From JABACD01 sp047639675 (GTDB lineage: Bacteria > Planctomycetota > UBA1135 > GCA-002686595): a stretch of DNA of 18,719 bases. The position numbers and the translations under genes are program-made. The notes below the pieces were generated by a model, which was not told the DNA's origin, ran no database searches, and saw only the letters and a list, made by a program, of their open reading frames with translations. The number at the start of each line of letters is the position of its first letter. Position 1 is the stretch's first letter. Of the stretch, positions 7,209 through 13,693 are shown one piece after another. The stretch lies in assembly GCA_047639675.1 (NCBI GenBank), contig JBLIOI010000092.1, forward strand, positions 1 to 18,719. Reading direction: 5' to 3'.

Positions 7209-8387
7209 ATGAAGACGATCGACATGGACGATGTTTCCCCCCCCGACGGTCCTAAAGGGCCCCGCCCGACACCCAGAAGGACCGATGGTGGTGGCGGTGG
7301 CAAGAAGACGTTCCTCACGATCGTCCCGTTCTTATTATTGCTCTTTGCCTTCTTCATCATGTTGTCGTCGGGCAACCTCGGTGTGACTCAAATTCGCGAT
7401 GACCAAGTCGCAGTGAAGGTCAACTATGTCACGGGCTCGCAGGCGGTGATCGAAGAGCCGGGTTTCAAGATCTACCTTCCCTTCCTTGAGGAGATATTTC
7501 TGCTCGATCAGACTCCGCAGAAGTACCTGATGGAGGGAAACCAGTCTCGTGGCGATAACTACGCGCCCTTCTTATCCGTGCGGGCCAGCGATGGTTCAAA
7601 CTTCAGCTTCGAAACCCTGGAAATCCAGTACCGAATCATTCCTTCCATGGCCCGCGAGATCCTGCATGACTCGGGAGCTGAGGATGGCTTCAAGCGAGAG
7701 TGGATGCGAGCCCACGCTCGCTCGATCTTGCGCGATGAATTCGGCCGAATTTCTGCAGTCCAGGTGGCGAACCCCGTCAGCTATTCCGAAGCGACGGAAC
7801 GTAGCACCAAGAGAATGAATGAGATCCTGCAGCCGCACGGCGTGCATATCATTCGCTTGATCACGCCCAAGCCGCGCTTCGATAAGTCCTATGAGCAGGC
7901 GATTGAGAAGAAGAAGTTCGCGGACCAAACCGTGGCTCACCTCAAGGTGAAGGAAGTTCAGTACATCGAGGAACGTAAGCGGGAACTAGCCAACGTCTCG
8001 AGAACGAAGGAGATTGAGTGGGAGGAGTTGCAGGGTGAACTAAGACGAATCGTTCTTTCTACTGAACGCAAGGCGATTGAGATTAAGAAGGATGCCGATG
8101 CCTACAAAGTGACCCGTGAATCGCAAGGGCAACAGCAGCGCGACCGGTTTACAGCAGAGGCGCTAGGACTGACAGCCAAGTACACGAAGGAGGCCGAGGG
8201 AATTAGGGCACGTACGGAAGCCCTCGAGAAGCGCGGAAAGGTCGTGGTGCGTGAAGCACTGATCGAGAAATTGCGCGGCATTCGCTTCACGCTTGTGCCC
8301 TACAGCAAAGACCCAGCTCCGCAGCGCCTGGAACATGAAGGAAGCGCAGGAACAGCCCAGAAGTCAGGTAACGAAGGAGATAACTAA
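7209..8387 (+). CDS. SPFH/band-7 membrane protein, HflK-like
   Basis: A 392-aa membrane-anchored SPFH (stomatin/prohibitin/flotillin/HflK) protein. The N-terminus is rich in Pro and Gly (about 10-31), like the Gly/Pro-rich start of HflK. One membrane segment spans about 34-53. The SPFH domain covers about 55-235 (GVTQIRDDQVAVKVNYVTG at 58-76 begins it). A long charged coiled coil follows (about 215-345, KKKFADQTV onward). A polar tail ends the protein. In the family such proteins form large rings in the inner membrane, and HflK/HflC regulate the FtsH protease; no ftsH is in the window, so that partner is inferred at most. A C8 run at 7237-7244 encodes Pro-Pro near the N-terminus. The HflC-like gene starts 2 nt after its stop, so the two are translationally linked. 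Confidence 0.88.
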   Translation: MKTIDMDDVSPPDGPKGPRPTPRRTDGGGGGKKTFLTIVPFLLLLFAFFIMLSSGNLGVTQIRDDQVAVKVNYVTGSQAVIEEPGFKIYLPFLEEIFLLDQTPQKYLMEGNQSRGDNYAPFLSVRASDGSNFSFETLEIQYRIIPSMAREILHDSGAEDGFKREWMRAHARSILRDEFGRISAVQVANPVSYSEATERSTKRMNEILQPHGVHIIRLITPKPRFDKSYEQAIEKKKFADQTVAHLKVKEVQYIEERKRELANVSRTKEIEWEELQGELRRIVLSTERKAIEIKKDADAYKVTRESQGQQQRDRFTAEALGLTAKYTKEAEGIRARTEALEKRGKVVVREALIEKLRGIRFTLVPYSKDPAPQRLEHEGSAGTAQKSGNEGDN

Positions 8388-8389
8388 TC

Positions 8390-9472
8390 ATGAAGGTCAG
8401 CAAAATATTCATGGGCTTGATTGCTCTCGCAGTCCTCTCTCTTCTTGTAATGACCCTGGCTTTCGAGCGCATTTCGCCCAGCGAAATCGGAGTCAAGCAA
8501 TACCTCTGGGGCGAAGGCGGCTATGTTGAAGAAGACTTTGACGTCGGCTTTCATTTGGGACTCACCGGCTTTCACAAGTGGCACCACCTCGATGCCCGGA
8601 CGCACTTCCTGACGTTCTCGGATATCGCAGCGCAGGGCGGCAATCTCAGGGATTTCGCAAACTCTCAGATCGAAGGCCCGCTCGAAATTAGAACCCGGGA
8701 CAACCACCAGGTGAGCGTTGATGTGACGGTGACCTACGCCATCATTCCCGGCGAGGCACACTTGCTCGTCGCCGAGGGATTGAAGTCGAGGTATAGGGAT
8801 CTGGTCACTGGATTCGTCAAAGATGAGTTGCGTAATGAACTCGCACGGCTAAATACGGAGAGCTTCTACGACACAGCGCAACGTCTTGAGCTGATCTCTA
8901 GCATTCTCCCTCGACTCGTAGAATCGATGGGAGAGTTTCATGTGAAGCCTGAGACAATCTTGATTCGCGCTGTGCGCTTCTCGACCCAATATGAAGATGA
9001 GTTGCAGAGCAAGCAGCTCTCCCAGCAAAATACCGAAGTCGCGAAGGCCGAGCGTCGAGTTCAGGATGCGAGCAAGATCACAGACAAGCTCCTGAAAGAA
9101 ACCGAAGCGATGGAAAAAGCGGCCCGCGCGGAGTGGGATAAGAAGCTCCAAGACGCCACATCAACCAACCAGGTTGATGTTGCAACCATTCTCGCGGCGG
9201 CGAACATCTACGACAATCAGGTTAGACCTACCGCAGACGCGAACTTCGAAACCCTCATCGCTGAAGGGATGTTGGCGCTAGACAAAGCTCAGGCTTTGCG
9301 TGACGAACTGCGTAACGCCGCGCTCGATTCAAAGGGTGGCCGGATTCTTCAGGCCCGTGATGCCGCAGAAAATCTCCAGTTTGAAAGCGTCACCCTGAAC
9401 TCAAACGACCCCAATGTTCCTAGCATCATCGAAATCGACAAGCTGGTCGATCTGTTGATCGGCGAGGACTAG
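8390..9472 (+). CDS. SPFH/band-7 membrane protein, HflC-like
   Basis: A 360-aa second SPFH protein with an N-terminal membrane segment (about 4-25, KIFMGLIALAVLSLLVMTLA). The SPFH domain covers about 27-205 (PSEIGVKQY; IRTRDNHQVSVDVTVTY at 100-116). An Ala/Glu/Lys-rich coiled coil spans about 205-258. The C-terminal region (260-360) contains KGGRILQARDAAENL (315-329) and DPNVPSIIEIDKLVDLL (340-356). A GGR-x-AAENL type motif near the end recurs in prokaryotic SPFH proteins, from memory. It probably hetero-oligomerises with the preceding gene's product. A GGAG lies inside the end of the upstream gene, about 12 nt before this ATG. A strong terminator follows 25 nt after the stop. Confidence 0.88.
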   Translation: MKVSKIFMGLIALAVLSLLVMTLAFERISPSEIGVKQYLWGEGGYVEEDFDVGFHLGLTGFHKWHHLDARTHFLTFSDIAAQGGNLRDFANSQIEGPLEIRTRDNHQVSVDVTVTYAIIPGEAHLLVAEGLKSRYRDLVTGFVKDELRNELARLNTESFYDTAQRLELISSILPRLVESMGEFHVKPETILIRAVRFSTQYEDELQSKQLSQQNTEVAKAERRVQDASKITDKLLKETEAMEKAARAEWDKKLQDATSTNQVDVATILAAANIYDNQVRPTADANFETLIAEGMLALDKAQALRDELRNAALDSKGGRILQARDAAENLQFESVTLNSNDPNVPSIIEIDKLVDLLIGED

Positions 9473-9497
9473 AACCCTCGGGCATTGCCCGCGAAAG

Positions 9498-9539
9498 GCC
9501 CCCCTGCTCGAAGGACTCCTTCGTGCAGGGGGGCTTTTT
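9498..9539 (+). terminator. Strong intrinsic terminator after the SPFH pair
   Basis: The left arm GCCCCCCTGC (9498-9507) pairs with GCAGGGGGGC (9525-9534). The stem continues through CGAAG (9509-9513) paired with CTTCG (9519-9523) with one T-T mismatch, closing on a 5-nt loop. A T-run (TTTTT) follows at once at 9535-9539. It is well placed to end the SPFH transcript and isolate the sigma operon. Confidence 0.93.
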
Positions 9540-9551
9540 ATGTCTCGCCAA

Positions 9552-9580
9552 GAAACTTCGCAATTCCCCCAATACGTGTT
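9552..9580 (+). promoter_or_regulatory. Candidate ECF-type promoter for the sigma operon
   Basis: GAAACTT (9552-9558), 16 nt, then CGTGTT (9575-9580) resembles the general ECF pattern of an AAC-containing -35 and a CGT-containing -10. It lies between the terminator and the sigma gene start, where autoregulation would place it. The match is loose, so this is a suggestion only. Confidence 0.25.
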
Positions 9581-9623
9581 TCACCCGTGGCGTTTCCTCT
9601 GCGAAGGTCGCAACCGACTCACT

Positions 9624-10244
9624 ATGACGGAACTTACTGACAGCGAGCTCTTCACGAGATGGCGCGGGGGGGATACGAACTCCTTTACCCATCTAGTGAA
9701 GCGCTACCAAGGACAGCTTCTGCGCCATGCGCGCGGAATGTTGGGCCAAGGGCGCGAGTATGAAGATGTGGTGCAGGAGGTCTTTCTGAAGTTGGCTCGG
9801 GATGCTGGGACGTTGCGTCTACAGCTCGCGGACAACGATAAGGGAACCGCCGATGGAAGGCAGCTCGCGGCCTGGCTGCACACAGTTACGAGGAATGCCT
9901 GCATGGACATCATCCGATCCGAGAAACGCCGCAAGCACCGCGAAGAAGCGGTGGCGCCCAGTGAGGCGACGACGGGAGCGCAACACGAAGTGGACGCTCA
10001 AGACACGAAGGCCTTTGTGGAACGCGCAATTGCCAGTTTGCCTTTGGAGCAGCGCGAGGTGCTCGTCTTGCGGCTCTTCGCAGAACGTAGTTACCGTGAG
10101 ATCGCCGAGATGACCGGGCGCAAGGTAGGCACGGTTGGCTGGCTAATCAGCGAGGGCTTGAAGGCTTTAAGTACACGCTTGGCGCCGCAGCTAGGGATTG
10201 ATGGTGAATCGAACGGTAAGGACGCAGAAATGGGAGTTGCTTGA
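9624..10244 (+). CDS. ECF-type RNA polymerase sigma factor
   Basis: A 206-aa sigma-70 family protein with only regions 2 and 4, the ECF layout. Region 2 is at about 7-105: SELFTRWRGGD, then EDVVQEVFLKLARD (47-60, core-binding and -10 region), then LAAWLHTVTRNACMDIIR (81-98). Region 4 is at about 133-187: IASLPLEQREVLVLRLF (136-152), then a helix-turn-helix (SYREIAEMTGRKVGTV, 156-171). The start at 9624 (MTELTDSELF) is chosen because the frame's earlier ATG at 9540 abuts the terminator T-run. No strong Shine-Dalgarno precedes 9624. The stop is 3 nt before the anti-sigma/VWA gene, so the pair is co-transcribed and that membrane protein is its probable regulator. The target promoters are unknown. 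Confidence 0.93.
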   Translation: MTELTDSELFTRWRGGDTNSFTHLVKRYQGQLLRHARGMLGQGREYEDVVQEVFLKLARDAGTLRLQLADNDKGTADGRQLAAWLHTVTRNACMDIIRSEKRRKHREEAVAPSEATTGAQHEVDAQDTKAFVERAIASLPLEQREVLVLRLFAERSYREIAEMTGRKVGTVGWLISEGLKALSTRLAPQLGIDGESNGKDAEMGVA

Positions 10245-10247
10245 GCT

Positions 10248-12947
10248 ATGAATATGAAGAACAACAATCACGAACGTTTGTGCGCTTACTTACTCGGCGA
10301 ATTGGATGCGGCGGATTCGTTGCTTTTGGAAGCTGAGCTTGAGTCGTCAGTAGAGCTTCGCAATGAGAAGGATCGCATCGCCGGTACCATCGGTCTCTTG
10401 CGTGGAACGGTTAGCGCTGATGAAGCACTCTCGCCGGAGCTCATGGCTACGATTGAGCGCGCCGCGCGACCGATTGTGACAATGCAGCCTTGGTACCTCC
10501 GGAACTCGGTGCGTGTGGCTGCTGGAATGGCTGCTGTGGCGCTGGGGATCGTTGGCGGGAACGTTCTAATGCCAGACCCGCTCCTCGTGGGCGCCTTGGA
10601 TGTTCCGCAAGAAGAACTGGCGGTGGGCAGGCGGAATGAGCTGCAGGACTCTCTGAAGAAGAACAGGTTCAAGCGCTCAGAGCGTACCGATGAAGATGCT
10701 CTGGAGTCGATGGATGAAATTCAGCAAGATTCAAATCTCCACGTGCCCATCCTCGAAAATAGGGTCGAGCTTGTATTGGAAGCCTTGCCGGAAGATGGGG
10801 CGGCGGTTCGAGATAGAGAAGAGCGAAAGCTTGAGGGATTTGGCCGCTCGACGGGGTCGAGGCAATTCGAGGCTGAACTCGGGGCTGAAGTCAGTGTGAG
10901 TCGACCTACTGCAAAGCCAATTGCGCCGGCAGAAACGGGGGCGCTCCTCGATGGGCTCAAATTGCCGTTACGAAAGCTGGACGATCAAGCCGGCGGGAAG
11001 GAAGGCAACGCTCCGTTGACGACGGTGCAAGACGCGGGTACTTATCACCTGGCAACGGGAGAATGGCAGAACAATCCAAAGGGTAAGAGCGGGCTGGAGT
11101 TTGGCTTGACCGATCTTGCGAGTGCGAAGAAGAGTTATCGGGGACCAGGAGATTCGACCCCCCCCGCAGTTCCTGCAACGGCCAAGGCGGGTCCTGAAGA
11201 CTTCTTCCTTGGACGAGGGGAGCAGGCTCAGTCGGATCAAGTGTCCACCCCTGGCTTCGAACTTCATTTGAAAGAGAAATCGGCCGACTTGGAAGGCCTA
11301 AGCGCAATGCGCACTAAGGCGATCCTCGATAGCTGCGTGCGGCGCGCAGGAGAGGCTCCCTCCGCAATGTTCTTCCGCTTCTGGGGCGACAATGCTTTTG
11401 AGCTATGCCAAGCCGATAACCTTTCGACCTTCGCTGTCGATGTAGACACGGCGAGCTACACCCTAGCTCGGCGCTATATTATGGACGGGATTCTTCCGGC
11501 GAAGGAACAGGTGCGTACGGAGGAGTTCTTGAACTACTTCAAGCCGGACATCGCCGCGCCTACACAAGGGACCTTCGCCATCCACACGGACCTTGCTCCG
11601 AGCCTTTTCGGCAACGGGAAAGACGCCGAGAGCGAGCGTTGGATGATGCGCGTTGGAATTCGTGGGCGTGAGGTGGCGCGCGAAGAGCGCAAGCCACTGA
11701 CCCTGACCTTCGTGATTGACACTTCGGGCTCGATGCGCGAAGGGGGGCGCTTGGAATTGGTGAAACACTCACTACGATTGCTCACCGCACAACTCAATGC
11801 GGCGGACTCGATAGCGATTGTTGGCTTCAGTAGCACCTCGCAGGTGATCCTACCGATGACCAGTGCCCAGAACCGTGCGCTGATCGAAGAGTCGCTGTAC
11901 TCGCTGAGCCCCAAGGGCGGTACAAACGCAGAAAGGGGTCTCGTGATGGGCTATGAAGTCGCTCACGCAGCACTCACTCCGGGAGCTCACAACAGAGTGA
12001 TCCTGCTCTCTGATGGCGTCGCGAACTTGGGCCAAACGGATCAAGATCGAATCAACGCCGATGTGCGCGGGCGGCGTGACGCGGGAATCTACCTGAACAC
12101 GATCGGGGTGGGCATGTCGAATCACAACGACACCTTCCTTGAGCAGCTTGCGAATAAGGGCGACGGAATTTGTAACTACGTGGACTCTGCGGCGGAAGCG
12201 CGGCGCGCCTTGGTCGATAACTTCACCGGTGCCTTTGAGCCGATCGCCCGCGACGTGAAGATCCAGGTCGAGTTCGACAAGCAGCAGGTTTACCGCTATC
12301 GATTGCTCGGCTATGAAAACCGCGCGATTCGCGATGTAGACTTTCGCAATGATCTAGTGGACGCCGGCGAGGTCGGTGCGGGCCATCAAGTCGTCGCCCT
12401 CTACGAGTTGGAAATGACAGGAGTCCAGGGTGAAGCGCCGCTCGCCAAGGTGCATCTACGCTGGAAAGAGCCGACGGGGGTCGGCCGCGATGTGCTCGAG
12501 GACGAGGCTACCGAGGTGGAGCGCCGCGTGCACTTTACTTCAGCTACGAACTGGGCTGGTGCCTTGCCGAGTTTCAAGCGCTGTGTGTTTGTGGCGCAGT
12601 TCGCCGAGATTCTGCGCCGCAGCGTTCACGCTCGCGACGACTCCATGGACAAACTCATCCGGGAGACGGAAGCCTTAGTAACCCTCACGCAAGACAGCGA
12701 CTTGGTTGAGTTCTTGAGCCTTCTGCGTCAGAGTCGTGCGCTGATCATCAGTCAAGCACACCTCGAAACCGATCTCTCGCGCTGCGTGGACGAGATTCGC
12801 CGCAACCGAATTTTGCAAGCTCAGTACGATGACTTGCTCAATGAGGAGAACGTCAAGGTATTCGCCGAGTTGGAGCGTGTAAACAATGAGCTAGAGAGAC
12901 GAATTCGAGACCTGATCCGCCGTGAGGTCGAAGCGCAGCAACGCTAA
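10248..12947 (+). CDS. Anti-sigma-like/YfbK-type VWA fusion membrane protein
   Basis: An 899-aa protein. Residues 8-60 (LCAYLLGELDAADSLLLEAE at 11-30) resemble the short helical anti-sigma domain of planctomycete and proteobacterial regulators, but the full HX3CX2C zinc motif is absent (His8 and Cys12 only). A membrane segment lies at about 87-107. A long polar, probably disordered linker follows (about 110-370). The YfbK-like module begins with the vWF_A N-terminal domain (about 375-430, FAVDVDTASYTLARRY). The VWA domain (about 480-660) has a complete MIDAS: DTSGSM (491-496), Thr559 and Asp589. A DUF3520-like C-terminal domain spans about 665-855 (YRYRLLGYENR). The last 35 residues form a charged coiled coil. 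It likely holds the sigma factor at the membrane and senses through the extracytoplasmic VWA domain. This is inferred from the fusion and the 3-nt spacing. A C8 run lies in the linker (11158-11165). Confidence 0.9.
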   Translation: MNMKNNNHERLCAYLLGELDAADSLLLEAELESSVELRNEKDRIAGTIGLLRGTVSADEALSPELMATIERAARPIVTMQPWYLRNSVRVAAGMAAVALGIVGGNVLMPDPLLVGALDVPQEELAVGRRNELQDSLKKNRFKRSERTDEDALESMDEIQQDSNLHVPILENRVELVLEALPEDGAAVRDREERKLEGFGRSTGSRQFEAELGAEVSVSRPTAKPIAPAETGALLDGLKLPLRKLDDQAGGKEGNAPLTTVQDAGTYHLATGEWQNNPKGKSGLEFGLTDLASAKKSYRGPGDSTPPAVPATAKAGPEDFFLGRGEQAQSDQVSTPGFELHLKEKSADLEGLSAMRTKAILDSCVRRAGEAPSAMFFRFWGDNAFELCQADNLSTFAVDVDTASYTLARRYIMDGILPAKEQVRTEEFLNYFKPDIAAPTQGTFAIHTDLAPSLFGNGKDAESERWMMRVGIRGREVAREERKPLTLTFVIDTSGSMREGGRLELVKHSLRLLTAQLNAADSIAIVGFSSTSQVILPMTSAQNRALIEESLYSLSPKGGTNAERGLVMGYEVAHAALTPGAHNRVILLSDGVANLGQTDQDRINADVRGRRDAGIYLNTIGVGMSNHNDTFLEQLANKGDGICNYVDSAAEARRALVDNFTGAFEPIARDVKIQVEFDKQQVYRYRLLGYENRAIRDVDFRNDLVDAGEVGAGHQVVALYELEMTGVQGEAPLAKVHLRWKEPTGVGRDVLEDEATEVERRVHFTSATNWAGALPSFKRCVFVAQFAEILRRSVHARDDSMDKLIRETEALVTLTQDSDLVEFLSLLRQSRALIISQAHLETDLSRCVDEIRRNRILQAQYDDLLNEENVKVFAELERVNNELERRIRDLIRREVEAQQR

Positions 12948-12951
12948 GAGG

Positions 12952-12995
12952 GTTTCGGAATGTGGCTCCTGAGTCCTTGGAGCCAATCTCGAAAC
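12952..12995. repeat. Two-part inverted repeat after the VWA gene
   Basis: GTTTCG (12952-12957) pairs with CGAAAC (12990-12995), and GGCTCC (12964-12969) pairs with GGAGCC (12979-12984) around a 9-nt loop. The two stems are separated by a mismatched internal loop. It starts 5 nt after the VWA stop codon. No T-run follows directly; the nearest is at 13009-13012. It may be a weak terminator, an mRNA-stabilising 3' hairpin, or an attenuating structure before the lipoprotein gene. Confidence 0.45.
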
Positions 12996-13023
12996 TCAAC
13001 CAACATCCTTTTCAGAACCAGCG

Positions 13024-13029
13024 TATAGT
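13024..13029 (+). promoter_or_regulatory. Possible -10 element before the lipoprotein gene
   Basis: TATAGT at 13024-13029 is the only good -10-like hexamer in the 116-bp gap between the VWA gene and the lipoprotein start, 34 nt before the ATG. I see no convincing -35 box at 16-18 nt. It could give the lipoprotein its own promoter. Confidence 0.25.
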
Positions 13030-13063
13030 CTCGCGCTTGTCTCTTCCGACAAAGCGCAAGCCA

Positions 13064-13693
13064 ATGCCTTCCCAGCTCACACATCACGTTTCGCAGCGGT
13101 TTCTGCTGCTCGCATCTTCGGCCCTTCTCATTTGCGGTACGAGTTTCCTCGGGAGCTGTGCAAGCAATTCTGCGGGTGTCGATGCGCAAGCGACCTACCC
13201 TGCAATGGTTGCATCAAGTTTGGGCGAAATGCGCAATGTGTCGGTCACCGGATCCGTTTGGTTTGGTGCTTCGCCCTCGGACGAAGACTTGCAGTTGGCC
13301 AGTCGGCGCGGGATCGAGCGTGTGATCGATCTCTCGACGCCTTCTGACGCTGCGAACTGTAACGTGGCCAAAGTTTGTGCCGTGCTCGGATTGGAGTACT
13401 TGATGGCTTCGCTCAACCCCAATGACCTGGAAGCGAACCACTGCGTTGACTTGGTGATGGGTTGGCTGCGAAACGACGGAGGCGCACCGACTCTGATGTT
13501 TGACGGCAGCGGAGGACGCTGCGCAACTTACCTTGCCATTTATCGCTCGGTCTTCTTGAAGGTTCCCCTCGAAGAGGCTTTGGTCGAGGCGCGCCGCGCT
13601 GGAATGAAGCCAGGGGAACCCGAAAACTTCGTACGAGCGCAATACGACCGCCTGAGTGCTAGTAACACTCAGATGGCAAGTGCCGCAAACTAG
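13064..13693 (+). CDS. Lipoprotein with DUF442-like pseudophosphatase fold
   Basis: A 209-aa predicted lipoprotein. A signal peptide with hydrophobic core LLLASSALLICGTSF (14-28) ends in the lipobox LGSC, with lipidated Cys32. The mature part follows the tyrosine-phosphatase-like DUF442 pattern: VSVTGSVWFGASPSDEDL, then RRGIERVIDL, then VLGLEYLMA. A P-loop-like segment DGSGGR (147-152) comes next. In active DUF442 proteins that loop reads Cys-x-x-Gly-x-Arg; here the catalytic Cys is Asp147 while Gly150 and Arg152 are kept. It is therefore probably a catalytically dead binding protein, although Cys153 lies just after the loop. The start at 13064 is chosen because the signal peptide begins there; the frame is open to a GTG at 12962. 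It lies 116 bp after the VWA gene, and its stop overlaps the bioA stop by CTAG. Confidence 0.75.
   Translation: MPSQLTHHVSQRFLLLASSALLICGTSFLGSCASNSAGVDAQATYPAMVASSLGEMRNVSVTGSVWFGASPSDEDLQLASRRGIERVIDLSTPSDAANCNVAKVCAVLGLEYLMASLNPNDLEANHCVDLVMGWLRNDGGAPTLMFDGSGGRCATYLAIYRSVFLKVPLEEALVEARRAGMKPGEPENFVRAQYDRLSASNTQMASAAN

Noticed and set aside
12962..13063. GTG start at 12962 for the lipoprotein
   Set aside because: The GTG lies inside a hairpin, and the signal peptide with its lipobox begins properly at the ATG at 13064.
13214..13642. 142-aa minus-strand frame over the lipoprotein gene
   Set aside because: The plus strand encodes a signal peptide and a conserved fold pattern; the antisense product has no features.
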